Origin: Blakeslea trispora | Taxonomy: Eukaryota > Mucoromycota > Mucoromycetes > Mucorales > Choanephoraceae | NCBI GenBank assembly: GCA_025331445.1 | Contig: JAIWNE010000033.1 | Location: 186,001-250,000 of the forward strand | Reading direction: 5' to 3' | DNA: 64,000 bases | Part shown: positions 1 through 11,812 of the stretch, piece by piece | How the letters are laid out: the number at the start of each line of letters is the position of its first letter | How positions within the stretch are numbered: position 1 is the first letter of the stretch | Made by a program: the position numbers and the translations under genes | The notes under the pieces: model-generated | Seen by the model: only the letters and a program-made list of their open reading frames with translations | The model's database searches: none | What the model was told of the DNA's origin: nothing

Positions 1-41
1 ATCTTGTACCGAGGCATTGCTTCTTCTTAATTCGTATCAGC

Positions 42-1969
42 TTATAGGCTTGTGTTCACAGGAAGAGAGAAAGAAACAGGCAAAGAAGAAGAAGCAGATA
101 CAGGCAGTGGATCTCTTGAATGACCTTGTTTCATTTGAATAGAAGCTTGTAATAGCGCATCCGCCAAAAGGTCTCGGTTTGCAATTTGCATCTTTTTGAC
201 TTGCTCAAAGTTGTGCTGAGTCTTGGCATCGAACATTCTAAAGGTACTGCCCATGGAATCGAATCCCTCCTTGATGGCAGCACTTATTTCTGACATTAGG
301 ACTTCTAAATGTTGGCTCATCTTGAACTTGTCGTCGTTTACTTCAAGAGTTTGGCCTAATTGATCTTCGAAAGTCTTGAATAGGTCGGTCTCAAAGATGG
401 TGCTTGCCCACATGTAGTGATGAGGATACTTCTTCTTCAAAACAACAGAATCCTAATTGGATTGATAGAGGTAGAGTTTAGTTAGGATGTACAAATAGAA
501 GACTACATTAAGCTTTCATACCTGAAGGAAGACAGTTCGTAAATGATCAAGAAATTGAAGAAAGTTAGGACCAGCGATGTCTTCCTAAACCTCTTTGTTG
601 AGGTACTTCTCTTTCCAGTACTCAATTTGAGAGAAAATCATCTTATTCAGCCCTTCAGAAGGGATCACAGCATCACGGCTAATGAAATAATCACCCTTCC
701 GGGTGGAAAAACCTGCCAAGACCTTGATAGCATCCACAGGCAGACCAGACAGATAACACCCAACCATTCTGTCCGCACCCCAACGTCCTACTTGTCTCTG
801 CTGATCACCCGAGACACCTTGGTGAGCAATCATATTGATGGCACTCTTACGATTGATGTGAGTAACTTTACTTGAATGGATGCCAACGTTGGTGAGAACC
901 TTGCGGTATACCTTGGCCTGTTCTTCATAAGTGATAGAACCATCACCATTCTTATTGGGGAAGAGGTAGCTATCGTACCATGACTTTCGCTCGGTGAAAT
1001 TAGGAAAGGCCTTGTTTTCATGATGAAATTGCGAGAAGAAGTATTGGGCGAAAGCACCAACAGGACAAAGCTCTACATCGGCATGGCGAAGGCAGGAACC
1101 ATACTGAATCTTACCATCTTTATTGGTTTTACCAAAGGTAATGGTGGCAACAACAGCAATACACTTGGAAACATCTTGATTCTCCAATTCCATACAGAAC
1201 AGATCAGGCAATTGGGCACCCAGCGCAGTTTCACTTCTAAGAAGCATGGCATGACTCATCAAAAAGCAAGCACGGTTTTAACAGCGTAGATGGTGTTTTC
1301 GTTGAAGAAGTACTTGTTGACCTTGACCAATTCGTCATTGAGAGTGTTCTTACCACGATCTTCATACTCATTGCGCTTTCGCTTCATCTCTTTTTGACGT
1401 TAGTATCCAATAAGCGCTTAACGATGTTACCTCTTGGGTGTCCATGGTTGTTGAATCCCAGTTCTCTTTGTTGATTATACAAATCAACAACAGCCTTGAT
1501 GTATGCCAAGATTAATTCACGACCCAAAGGAACAGGAGTACCATCTGACTTCTTTTGCTCGTTCTTTCCACGGACCATCATAAAAGTCTTGAGAAACATA
1601 GCTAACTTCTCGTCGTATACAGTTTCACTATCAGCAAAAGCTTCAGACTTGCACCATTCCTTTGTCAAATTTTAACGTTAATATGTGGATTTGATTTTTT
1701 TATCTAACAAAAACTTATTCTCCAGTCCTGTTGCTTCTTGATATAAGCAGTAGTAGTATTCTCTGGACGGTGAATTTGGTTTTCAGCAATGATCAATTGA
1801 GTGTTCTGAGTCATGGCCATTTTGTTTTAGCCATGTTTCTGTAGAGATTGTTTTCAGAAAGACTGTTAAGGTTGCATGTTACCGACATGTTCTGGCTTTG
1901 AGAAGACTCGCCATTTTGGACTGCACGAGGATCATAAGAAGAAGAGGAAGCTTCAGAGTTGTTGTACAT
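42..1969 (-). pseudogene. Crypton tyrosine recombinase (DUF3504/Ndc10-like), broken
   Basis: Remnant of a Crypton DNA transposon recombinase, a tyrosine-recombinase family that moves by a circular DNA intermediate. The segment 1262-585 carries the catalytic part: HINRK (HxxR) followed by GRWGADRMVGCYL, whose tyrosine is the expected nucleophile. The segment 1668-1384 is the usual N-terminal core-binding region. A serine-rich start lies at 1969 and a second N-terminal piece at 1820. The C-terminal part (452-42) is joined through a clean 69-nt intron at 453-521 (GTATGA...TTAG) in phase with the preceding exon. Breaks seen: frameshifts near 1830, 1384 and 1262, a degenerate donor near 1720, and an in-frame TAG at 585. 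The element is therefore inactive. Assignment to Crypton rests on the HxxR/Y spacing and the GRW motif and is fairly sure; the exact N-terminus is not. Confidence 0.82.
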
Positions 1970-2475
1970 TTTCGGATCGGTAAGAATGTTGAGTGTGTCG
2001 TTAAGAGAGAAAGATTAAAACAAAGTACAATAGCTTCAAATTTGCATCGTATTTATAACCTTGATATTGCAATCAATTGACTGAAAAGAGCTTACTAATT
2101 CAACATGATGTTGATGATACATTAAGTTTTGAGAACATATATGAATTGATTTAATACAATATAATCAAGAAGATTTGCCTTATTGTTTGAATTATGCAAA
2201 TGCATTTGATTTATTAAATAAAGTGGTGAAGAATTTGGTACTCCATTAGACAAAAATAGAAAGTCGACCCCCAAGACGGAGGCTAAATTGAACGAGCTTT
2301 ATTATCATTGGCTAGACAATTTACTTTCTCAAGTTATTCAGGAGGGAACATGGATGACGGATTACCAAAGGTAAAATTTAATTTTTGTATGTCGGAGTAG
2401 AAAAAATATAGGTAAAAAAAAATTACCTTGCGACGGCGGGGGAACATGAGGGGACATGAGGTTATGATACTGGAC
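1970..2475. other. AT-rich spacer with a short ORF fragment
   Basis: No complete gene. At 2222-2374 on the plus strand there is an open stretch of about 50 codons rich in charged residues (it includes LNELYYHWLDNLLSQVIQEG) that ends at AGGTAAAA, which could be a splice donor. I do not recognise it. It may be an exon remnant of a neighbouring element. Confidence 0.3.
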
Positions 2476-2835
2476 GACAACTTGCTAGCTATCTCGGTTT
2501 TATGTCTTTCTTTCGGTCTTCCATTCCATTCTACTCTAAGCTTTCGTCTATTCTAGATGCTTTACGCAGTTACAAGCAATTAAAGGATGTTTGGACAGAT
2601 CAGCATACAAAAGCCTTCAAGGACTTGCAACATGCACTGGCCAACGCACCCGTTATCTCGGCTCCTGATCTCTCTCACAGATTTCACGTTGCAACTGACG
2701 CTAGTGCTACTGGTATCGCTGGAATACTTTATCAAGTAATCAATAATACTGTTCATTATGTTGCCATGGTATCCCGGAAATTATCGCCTTCTGAACGCAA
2801 CTATAGCACTACTAAACGTGAATTACTGGCTGAGG
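2476..2835 (+). pseudogene. RT end and RNase H N-terminal half (chromovirus)
   Basis: The reading frame contains the RT connection region and the first half of RNase H: HRFHVATDASATGIAGILY holds the first catalytic aspartate (TDAS), and SERNYSTTKRELLAEV holds the catalytic glutamate region. The frame stops at the junction with the inserted LTR-like sequence. Upstream of 2476 homology ends abruptly, so this is the left truncation point of the element. Confidence 0.8.
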
Positions 2836-3142
2836 TGTGAAATTTGACGTATGAATCAGTAAGTTGTAAAAATGAGTCGGCTAAGCGAAATGAGTCTCCT
2901 TGAATCCTTTATTAAAAGTAAGGTAAGATTCATAAGTCAAAAGTAAATTGGCTTATAATAAAAATCAATCTCTTGTAATTTAAGTTCAGTACCAATAAAA
3001 TACGTAGAATCATTTATATGATTTCTACCTTCTAATATGATGTTAACATTGTATTAGAAGGTTTTAGTATTATAGGTGTAATCTAATTCGACTTGGCTAT
3101 AGGAAGCTTAGGGAAATACCACATGTGGTATATATTTTCACA
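2836..3142. repeat. Solo-LTR-like insertion in RNase H
   Basis: A 307-bp block separates RNase H at GAG|G from the resuming frame at AAGTTCCAT. It starts TGTGAAAT and ends ATTTTCACA, an 8-bp imperfect inverted repeat with TG...CA ends as in LTRs. No 5-bp target duplication is visible and a few host codons are missing, so a small deletion or an old event is likely. Confidence 0.5.
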
Positions 3143-5083
3143 AAGTTCCATAAATAGCTTTATCTCATTCCGTTCACTCTTCACACGGACCACAAGAGTT
3201 TAATCTATCTAAACACTCAACAAACGCCGAACGCACTTATGCTTGGCTGGTGGGAAACTATCTTCTCATACACGTTTACATGCGTATATCTTCCAGGTAT
3301 CAGTAACATAATACCAGACGCTCTCTCTCGACTCTATTCAGATAACGAAGTACCATTACTTCTCGAGGGGGGTAGTTGTGCTGATGTTACCAGTGATGGC
3401 TCGATAATTAAAAAGAAACGCAAGAGAAATTCAGAAAAAGAGCTGGCTAGATTTAAAACGTCAAAGGTGCACCTTAATCGATTTGACAAGTCACGCCCTA
3501 CGAAAATATTTGAGGCAAATAAAGAACGAATTATCTCCTCCACATATTCCAACTCTTCTTCTTCTTCCAAAACTTTCTCGTCTGACGACAGTAACAGTGC
3601 CTCTGGAAAGTTACTAACGGACAGCAAAGTGAATCTCAATTACTCTTCATCATCACAAACAAGACGTTCAGACCTCGATATGACTGTGAGGGCCTTGAAG
3701 TTTGCTGAGTACATGACACCACCACTTCACGAGCGTGATACACTCATATTGAAAGCTCATTTATTAGGTCATTACGGGCTACAGAGTATTGAGGACCAAT
3801 TGCATCATGATGGAGTACATTGGACAAACATGCGAAAAGATATCGAACGCATACTAGCTGACTGTCTCGAATGCAACAAATTCAACATCGCCAAAGTAGG
3901 ATATCACCCACCTAAATCAGTTCTGCCTGATCAACCTCTAGACCATTGGTGCATGGATCTCGGTTCTTTCGATGTTACATCAGATCAAGGAAACAACTTC
4001 ATGCTAGTACTCGTAGACTATTATTCACGGTTCACTATCCTAAGAGCCTTACCGGATAAGCACAGTACGACTATAGCAAAAGAATTACTAAGTGTATTTT
4101 CTTTGTTTGGATTCCCCAAAGTCATCAACAGCGACAATGGTGCCGAGTTCGTGAATGATGTTGTTAACCAACTGATGGAAATGAGTGGCATTGACAAGAG
4201 AGTATCCCTACCTTACTCTCCAATGGGTAATTCTGTTAACGAAGCTTACGTGGGACTTGCTAAAAGAACCATCGTTAAAATGTTGCGCGGAAAAGGTGAG
4301 TCTTGGTGTTCATACCTTAACTACGCTCAATATTGTCTCAATGCTAGATATGCACGTCTGCACAAATCCAGACCATACGCAGTATTATTCAACAGACAAC
4401 CAAATGAGTTTCAGGATTACACTAAAGTTCAACCTACACTTAAGATGGAGAAAGCTGAAAATAAGACTATTGATGAAAAGTACAAATTTGTACAAGACGT
4501 CTTGATACCAGCATTGTCTGAGCGAATCAAAGAAACACAAAAACGTGATCATGAAAGATTCCATAAGACACATAAGATCGTTGAGCATCAGTATCCTATC
4601 GGAAGTAAAGTCATGATCAAAAACGTAAATAGAGCACGTAAGACTGATCAACGCTACGAAGGACCATTCTACATTCATAGTATCACTAAAAATGGTAGCT
4701 ACATATTGAAAGACAAAACTGGCACACTTCTGTCTAGAGATGTTCCCACATCACATATTGTATACAAGCAAGCTGCAAACATTACACCTGACAATCTTGA
4801 TCAGCTCAAGGAAGATCACTACGAAGTACAAGCCGTCATTGATCATAGAGGTAAACATGGTAATTATGAGTACAGAGTAAGACGGAAAGGCTATGATGAT
4901 CCTAGTGAAGATACCTGGGAACCTATTGAGCACTTCGACTCAACCATACACATTGAATTGTATTGGGGACGTCGTAACGTTGAGAAAGCTTCATCCAATA
5001 ATCGTAAGACTTTACCAAAATCAGTCAATACACGAAAGATCTCTACTCGTAACAAGAAAAGCACTAAGGCTTCTACACAATAA
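3143..5083 (+). pseudogene. RNase H tail, integrase and chromodomain polyprotein fragment
   Basis: Resumes with KFHK, a TAG at 3155-3157, then the RNase H motif HTDHKSL. From 3239 the frame is open for 614 residues. In that numbering the integrase zinc-binding residues are H174, H178, C209 and C212. The catalytic DD35E triad is D240 (MDLG), D299 (SDNGAEF) and E335 (VNEAYVG). A chromodomain follows at about residues 525-575 (VRRKGYDDPSEDTWEPIEHF). Integrase joins element cDNA to host DNA; the chromodomain binds chromatin. The integrase part looks intact, but the polyprotein is broken upstream, so it cannot be made normally. Confidence 0.85.
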
Positions 5084-5298
5084 GAATTGAGTCAAACGGA
5101 TACATTCCTTTTCCTATACACTTTTTCCCACTGGGTTTTGATTAGGTTTTTATCGGAGTATCTTACAACTGACAGATATGCATTAACGCATAAATTATGA
5201 TGTCTACTTTCAAACAACTACATTGAACTTTTGGGCTACATGAATCTTTAGAACAAATGAAGTTTACATTATCAGTCAAAGCAATCACGCTTTCGTCT

Positions 5299-5308
5299 GG
5301 AAGGGGGC
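5299..5308 (+). promoter_or_regulatory. Polypurine tract of the chromovirus
   Basis: TGGAAGGGGG lies 2 nt before the 3' LTR. This is the usual position for the primer of plus-strand DNA synthesis in Ty3/gypsy elements. Confidence 0.7.
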
Positions 5309-5310
5309 TA

Positions 5311-5741
5311 TGTTGTATTCATACAGTACGGATCAATTATTTAACCACTTATGAATCTACAACCATTCTCTAATTCGACTTCAGCTTGTTTCATTTGACA
5401 TTCAATTCGGACAAACCTTCATTCAAGGTCAGGACTGACATCTTACTGTGATATATTTACTAATTTGTAACAATAAAAGTCAATCAGACCAAAAGAAAGA
5501 TGTTTTATTCAGATATATGTTTTCTGTCTCTATTTATACTATGGGAAATACTGGTATGATAACTGAGTAACTTGAGCACAATGTATACATTGCCTGTAAC
5601 CTGGATACATTGTATCCAGTGTTTGTACCGTTTGAACGCAACAGCCTGAGAATTCCATATATAGAAATAGACTGGTCACAATAAGCCTAATCTGATCTTT
5701 ACTTTATTTTATTGCTCTGAAAGAGGCCGTTGTATGCAACA
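5311..5741 (+). repeat. 3' LTR of the chromovirus
   Basis: Starts TGTTGTATTC right after the polypurine tract and ends GTATGCAACA, giving TG...CA ends. TATA-like sequences lie near 5531 and 5657. Length 431 bp. The 5' partner is absent, so the target duplication cannot be checked. Confidence 0.75.
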
Positions 5742-5801
5742 CTTACCAATAATTTACCAGTTACTGGGTTTATGGTACAGATGGCCAATCATTCTATTTT
5801 A

Positions 5802-6567
5802 CAATCGTTCCACTGCCAATTCGCAGATTCAATGAAAAAAAGTGCGGATTTTTAAAAAATCAATCTGCTCGGTTTTTGAACTTTTTTCAACGAAAATTTG
5901 AAAACCAATTCGCGGATAAAAAAACACATTTCACTAAGACATTTCATTAAAAAAAGAAAAGAGACCCTTATATGGGCTTGTAATTGATTCAGTTATCGTA
6001 CTGATTCTTAAAGTGCTTGATTATATAAATAATGAAAGGCAAGATCAATGAAACGTGCTATTTTATCCGCGAATTGGTTTTCAAATTTTCGTTGAAAAAA
6101 GTTCAAAATGTACTGATTGACAGCTAAAAAAATAATAAAAAAACACAAATAGATTTAAAGGGGTTTATTCCAATACAAAAGTAAAGTGAATCTGATCTAA
6201 TCCTACTTCTAAATTATCTCTCTATTTATACTTTTCGAAAGCTAGGATGATTTATAATATCTAGATTATTGTTGATCGTATATTAACATGATTCCTTCGA
6301 TGTCGATATCCAGAATCTATGATAGTTCAAAGTACGCATCTAAGGTGTGGCGAGAATACTAACTTGGATAGCCTTTCGATGTCAGACTCGAAATTGGAAG
6401 CGTAAAGAATAATTATTATTATATTGAAATAGAAGGATTTGATTGGCTGATTTAAGAATATAGGTATCTATAGTTATGTAGTTCACTACACAAAAACCTG
6501 GCAGATTGATTTTTTAAAAATCCGCACTTTTTTTCATTGAATCTGCGAATTGGCAGTGGAACGACTG
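5802..6567. mobile_element. Foldback/MITE element with TA duplication
   Basis: The left arm from 5802 (CAATCGTTCCACTGCC) is matched as reverse complement by the right arm ending at 6567. Inverted identity continues inward for more than 110 bp per arm: GCGGATAAA on the left pairs with TTTATCCGC at 6063. The flanks are TA at 5800-5801 and 6568-6569, the Tc1/mariner target site. There is no ORF. The right arm is split by a 382-bp solo LTR; without it the element is about 380 bp. Confidence 0.75.
6109..6490. repeat. Solo LTR inserted in the foldback element
   Basis: Starts TGTACTGATT and ends GTTCACTACA. It is flanked by a perfect 5-bp duplication CAAAA (6104-6108 and 6491-6495). Comparison with the intact left arm of the host element shows exactly where the arm is interrupted, which fixes both ends. 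Confidence 0.8.
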
Positions 6568-6758
6568 TAGTAACTCTTCTTTACAAGACTGTCATCATTA
6601 ATCTCTCATCCGATTCGTTGTTATTATCATAATTATCTACAAGTCTCTAGAAAAGTTTTACAATCTCAGTTGAAATATCATCTTCATGAAAAGTATAAAT
6701 AGCACATCAATTTTGAAGTAAATAAAACATTATCTTTAGTCTGATTAATTCTTTGGAT

Positions 6759-7153
6759 TTATTTCATTGTGATTTCTTGGCCTATAACAGTACTCATTGT
6801 CTGCAAGTGTTCTTTGGTCCAAACTTCTTTTATATTGGGATGGTTTTTGGGCGCATTTAATGGAGCCATGAGTGTGGCGATCCGAGGCACATGTTCACGA
6901 AAATAGTTAGTGACACCAAGTCGATGGCTAAGTTCTTTGAATTTTGGACAGTATCTGGCCATGATGGGACGTTAGATACTTTGCGCATATCCAGTGTCAA
7001 AGCTTCATGAGATAATCGGAATCCTAGCACGAAGATAGAATTTTGCATGAGGTTTAGTTTTTCATGATTGATGCGAAGGTTTGCATTCGTGAGTCGGGTT
7101 AGCACTGTTTGTAAGCAGCAAATATGTCTTTCTACATTAGTGTCTGTAGCAAT
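6759..7153 (-). pseudogene. Ty3/gypsy reverse transcriptase fragment
   Basis: The segment reading down from 7153 shows RT thumb-type sequence (HICCLQTVLTRLTNANLRIN, then FVLGFRLS). The frame then shifts near 6960 into the connection region (SHRLGVTNYFREHVPRI) that ends at 6759. The upstream catalytic part is missing, because a CACTA-type element end (CACTACAGCGCAAG) begins at 7154. Inactive fragment. Confidence 0.75.
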
Positions 7154-9048
7154 CACTACAGCGCAAGAAAATTTAATTTGTGGTAGTTTGGCCCACACGA
7201 TAAGTTTTGGAGATCAGATTTTGATTGATTTAATGTATAAACGATTCAATTTTTTTAGTTCATGATACTTGTTCAAGTTTAAGAATGTTTAGTTAAAAGT
7301 TTAAACCAGATTGGAAAGGTCGACCAAGTGCATGCTATTTTCATCCATCAAATTTCCTTAAAAAAATTCTAAGTCCCAAAAAAATATCAGACAAGGTGCT
7401 TTTTAGCAGAAATGATTAAAAAAGAAAGAATAAAGAAAGTCATGTATGAGTGCGAAATTGCTATGAGCTAAAAATGGGGGACAAACAATGAGTATTTCAT
7501 GCAAATAGCATGCTAGTTTGTAAGTTGGGGGTCAAGCTATTTTGGGAGAATCATTTTAGGCAAAAGAACTAAATACCATCATATTACATTGCTAAATGTG
7601 TTTAACTCTTTATAGACAAAAATTACCATTCATTCTACAGTAAAAATTGCTCTTTATGCAAATCCAAGACATTTCCCATTTCAGTACAATTTTAGCTTGA
7701 ATCTGTCAATGAAATAATACTTTCTTCCCATCACTGTCATATTTCTCATATATACTTGCTATTTTTTTCAATCCCTCATTTTCTTTTTTCTCTCTTTTTT
7801 CATTTAATCCACAGCAAATGGTAAGCACTTTTACCTCTGCTTTATTTTTTTCTATAATCCATCAACATCACTGGCTCTTTTATTTCATAATAGTTACATG
7901 TATATCACCTTATGATGACAACATTTCAACAACTCGACTACACTTCTCTTCTTATTTGGCATTTTCCAACCTAACATCTGTATCTATCTGCTTATCATCA
8001 ACATTAAATACACTTATATACATACTCATCATAAGCTCTAATTGACAATCCTTTATCCATGCCACCTTCTTCTGTATTGCTTTTCACCATCTCATCCATG
8101 GCTTTTTAATCCAAACTGCCTGCTATATCTCATGTAGCTCAAACTTATTCTTCTTTCACTTATATCTGAATTTTATGTCTATTAATGCTGCTTATCTGGA
8201 TGGATGCCTTTTTTCAAGTAACTCATGCCTAAGGTCCTTCAGTTTCTCCATTTATATGTTTAAACGATTTTGTACACATTGCATTTTCTAGCTTGCTCTG
8301 TTTGTAGTCATTGCCTTGGGGCCTTTTGACAAATACACATTCAATTGTCCATCATGCTTCCATCCTATGTCTGAGTTATTCATGTCTACCTTCTTTCTTG
8401 TGAGCTCATGTGGTCTTTCTCTCTAACTATTGCCATTGGCCATTGTCCTAACTTCAAGAAATACTTTCCCTCTCTGATATATCGTCGCTCAAGGAACTGG
8501 GTCTATTCTTATGTTGCCATATCTCTACCTCAACTTCAAGAAATGCTCTTTGTCCGCCTATTCTCCTTCCACTACTATGGTCTGTGCTTTTAAAGGTTGC
8601 CGAATCTCTTTTTGATTGAACTTGGAGTTCTTTCCAACTTTACTGCTTGTGGTTTTTATCTTTTTGTGTCTTCTCGCCTTTGCTCATGCTTGCATGTGTG
8701 CTCCATCCCAAATGAGGTTGCTTCATCACCTTGAATCTCTTCCGTAATAAGTAAAATAGCACTTCCAGACTATTTTTACTTGACTGTTTTACCAAATGAA
8801 CTTCTCTACCAACTGTTTACTTCTGATTGTTGCTCGCACAGTTGGCTGGACTCATGAGGTACCTAATCGCATATAACGGAATCAATATGCTCATGACAAA
8901 CTACATGTGTAAAGGACCGCGTCTCATCTTTATTTTTTTCCTTTTTTTTAGACTTTCTTTGCTATTCACTTTTTTCCTCTATTGTTTCTGACTCTTGTAT
9001 GTACCGTTGACAAGTGATCTCTCACTTAGTGTTGCGCATGACCTTGGA
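7154..9048 (+). mobile_element. Deletion derivative of CACTA element H'
   Basis: Begins CACTACAGCGCAAG inside the RT fragment. The part 7154-7575 is matched inverted at 48465-48878. The part from about 7655 to 9048 is matched inverted at about 39215-40640. In the large element H' these two blocks flank the gene-bearing middle; here they are almost adjacent. It is therefore an internally deleted, non-autonomous copy lacking both genes. Its far end is lost where LTR2 begins at 9049. No ORF is supported; the region is pyrimidine-rich. Confidence 0.7.
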
Positions 9049-9758
9049 TGTTACTGTGGTGATTACACCATAATTGATTTATAAAAGATGTTCATTAAAA
9101 GATCATTGTAGACAAAGAAGTATTCTATAAAAAGAACTTCATGTATCTGAATTGGAATCATTATCTAGTTAAGTAAAGACTAAGGGATTCACCCTGAAAT
9201 GCAAGATGTAACTACTCAGACTCAGAAAGAGTATCAATCAGATAAATTGCACATCCTAAATATAAATGACAGCTGAGATCAACTTTAGGATTGAGCCAAT
9301 CAATCCCTTAGATCATTTCCAAACTAGTCATACATCAATAGCAGTAACGCTTATTATAACAAGCACTACGGGAATTTTTTTGTGATCACTTTAAAATGCG
9401 CCGGATTTGCACCGAAAAAAAAGGTTTTTTATTTCGGGACTTTGATTGTCGTGTTTGTAGATAAAATTTTAGATTTAAGCCAATCATATCAGATGTCAAG
9501 TAGTCTTCTTTTCTCGTTTTAATCATTTTTCACCAAATTCCTACGCAATTTAAAAGCTTTTACACGGGTAACCCTATTAGCAATAACACTTTAAAAAGCA
9601 ACTCATGCTCCAAAGAGTACTTGTAATTGAGTTTTAAGGCATCTCTTTAAAGCTAGATGAACTTGCTAGCACAGTCAACAAGTTAGAACAAGATGGCAGT
9701 TCCTTAAGGGAAGAGATGACTTTATTACAAAATGATATTTTGAAATCTAGTCAACAAC

Positions 9759-10162
9759 ATGTCCACTTTTGCTTTGCCTACTGAAAATAACGCGACGTCT
9801 GATGTCGCAATCAACGGCCTACTCTTGAACAACTTGAGCCCCTTGGGAGAGCAGTGCCTTGTCTTGCCCTTGTGTAAATTTGACAAAGAACATGAAGAAC
9901 ATATTGATATGTCTTGTTATGGGATGTAAGTTATAGACGTTTTACTTTTGCCATTTCAAATTACTAATGCTCTACTCATAGGGATGTGTCTTTAGGTTGG
10001 TCACTTCTCGCATTGGATCCAAGCATAGATTACCCTTTTGTTGAGATCTATATGCAATACCATGCTGAAGGTGTATCTTATTTCTTATTTTTTGAACTAT
10101 TGATTGTACTAACTTGACTTCTTCTATATGTAGTAGACAAATCTGTTGACAGTCCTATCTAA
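9759..10162 (+). CDS. Short spliced gene in element F, coiled-coil partner remnant
   Basis: From ATG 9759 three exons (9759-9925, 9982-10070, 10134-10162) join in frame through introns with GTAAGT/ATAG and GTGTAT/GTAG borders. The product would be about 94 residues ending SVDSPI. Just upstream, 9638-9781 in another frame encodes a leucine-rich coiled coil (LDELASTVNKLEQDGSSLRE). In the larger elements of this type the plus-strand partner gene also begins with a coiled coil, so this is probably the 3' part of such a gene after a frameshift. Function unknown; a DNA-binding TnpA-like role is only inference. Confidence 0.4.
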
Positions 10163-10616
10163 AGAAAGAGAGGATGCTCTTCAACAAAAAGGTAGGAAAT
10201 GGATTATGCAGCAACAGCATACACACACATAGTATATTGATAGCTGATGTACCATTACTAGAAGCCTTATGCAAGCAAAAAAAAATACTTTGAACATAGG
10301 GTACGGTAGTTATATTGTCAAGAGGTGAGGTTCTATTGTCCAAGCTATAGTATTGCACGATGATCGTTTCAAGACAAGATGATGATAACAAAGTTAAGTA
10401 TAACCTATTATAATCTTTTGCTTTAAGCTTGAATATATAATCTATTTAAATAAACGATGCTGCCTATTCTATAATGTATTGCAATGCAATAAACAACACT
10501 AAACAAATGTAATTGAATAAATATAATGCAATTTTATTGGTTTAAAAAAAGAAAAACTATAAAAGAAGCCCCAGTTTGACCTATTTTATTGTACGAGGAG
10601 AGTGATGGGAGTACTG

Positions 10617-10700
10617 TAGAGTGTTGTGAAGTGTTGTGGAGTGTTGTGGAGTGTTGTGGAGTGTTGTGGAGTGTTGTGGAGTGTTGTAGAGCTTTGTAGA
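10617..10700 (+). repeat. 10-bp minisatellite in element F
   Basis: About eight tandem copies of a unit close to GAGTGTTGTG, the central copies identical. Confidence 0.85.
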
Positions 10701-11722
10701 GTAAAGGAAAGCAAAGGAAGGTTTTTTTAATTTACTTGAGTTTTGCTTATTTTTTGAGGTAAAATTACTTGACTTGCGTCAGGTTTACTTATTTTTTGAT
10801 GAAAAATTACTACACGAATAAAAAAACCGTATGTAGATCTGAAACATTTTACTTCAAAATGAGCCGGATCTGCATTGGGGTTACTTCATTTTAAAAGATA
10901 AAATCCCAGCCAAAATTTCCCGTTGTGAAGAGCAAGTCTTTAAAGCTTGCTCATCAACAATCATTTCTAATCTGAGCTTAAATAATCAGATAAACCAATC
11001 TCAAATCATTTTGTATAAATAGTGGTTGTAAATTTATTAGATAGAGAACTTATCTCTCTTTATCAGAATGAAAGGATTATCAAAGTACTCACTTGCCTTT
11101 TTATTCTTGCATATTTTACAATCTCCACACTTTAAATCCAACTCTGTATTTCCTACCTGATATTTTACTCATTTGACAGCTCCTCTTGATCTCTTATTAC
11201 ACAACAACTTTATTGGAATCCTTCTCTGACTTTCCATATCATAATGAATAGAACTTTTAGACATGTATTAATAATCCATACATGATGACTCATCAACTTG
11301 ATTGCTTAAATTATTAATGTGCAAGTCCAACATGACTTCTTTTAGAATAGTATATAAACTCTTTAATCTTCTCTTATTAATAAACTCAACTATCATTTTT
11401 ATTATTTACTTTACCCTTGGTTGTAGTTTGATATATTTACTGCCTAAATCCACATATTGTTATTAGTTCCCTTAATACTTATTACAGATCATTGTATTCA
11501 TATATTACATCTCTTCTTTCATAATACTTTATTCTTTTTACTTTACTTATATCTTTAGTCGGACGACTTAAAACCTGGTGCTCATTACTTATAACCTTGC
11601 TGCCTGATTGCTCAGTTATATCTATTTGTTCTCTTTCTCAAGTTACTGCAAAAACTATCCTTTGTCCTGTAACAACACTGTAGCACTGCAAAATAACACA
11701 AAGCAAAAAGGTTTTATTTTTC

Positions 11723-11727
11723 AAAAA
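11723..11727 (-). terminator. Pol III terminator of tRNA-His
   Basis: Five T residues on the transcribed strand lie directly after the tRNA 3' end, the standard Pol III stop. Confidence 0.75.
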
Positions 11728-11798
11728 TGCTGGTAGCAGGAATCGAACCTGCGTCGACGCGGCCACAACGCGATGTACTGCCACTATACTATACCAGC
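11728..11798 (-). tRNA. tRNA-His (GTG)
   Basis: On the minus strand the acceptor arm GCTGGTA pairs with TACCAGC before discriminator A. The D arm contains GTGGCAGTAC, the anticodon loop is TTGTGGC (anticodon GTG), and the T arm is CAGGTTCGATTCCTG. There is no intron. One mismatch is seen at the base of the anticodon stem (T-T). Its 5' flank is the site of Ty3/gypsy and LINE insertion; its 3' flank carries LTR2. Confidence 0.93.
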
Positions 11799-11812
11799 AA
11801 CTACATTTTTGT

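Larger units (their letters stand above)
2476..5741 (+). mobile_element. 5'-truncated Ty3/gypsy chromovirus
   Basis: The remnant starts inside the end of reverse transcriptase (reading RQLASYLGF near 2480) and runs through RNase H, integrase, chromodomain, a polypurine tract and a complete 3' LTR. The 5' LTR, gag, protease and most of RT are missing, so the element cannot move by itself. A 307-bp LTR-like sequence (2836-3142) splits the RNase H region. The C-terminal chromodomain identifies the chromovirus branch, whose integrases are known to steer insertion to modified histones. Confidence 0.85.
9364..10927. mobile_element. Small CACTA-type element F
   Basis: The left end CACTACGGGAA and the reverse complement of the right end, CACAACGGGAA, form the TIR. 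A 3-bp duplication AAG (9361-9363 and 10928-10930) is typical of CACTA transposons. Related subterminal sequences lie at both ends: GCGCCGGATTTGCACC on the left and AGCCGGATCTGCATTGG on the right. It carries a coiled-coil stretch, a short spliced gene and a 10-bp minisatellite, but no transposase, so it is non-autonomous. Confidence 0.8.
9049..11674 (+). repeat. LTR2, long LTR-like repeat split by element F
   Basis: Starts TGTTACTGTGG and ends TTTGTCCTGTAACA, giving inverted ends TGTTAC/GTAACA. Removing element F (9364-10927 plus one AAG) leaves about 1.06 kb. A TATA box GTATAAATAG sits at 11014 and an AATAAA-like sequence near 11382. The last 485 bp recur at 48879-49361. The end is 53 bp from the 3' end of tRNA-His. 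No target duplication is visible, so it may be a recombined copy. The stretch 10931-11189 has no gene. Confidence 0.6.
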
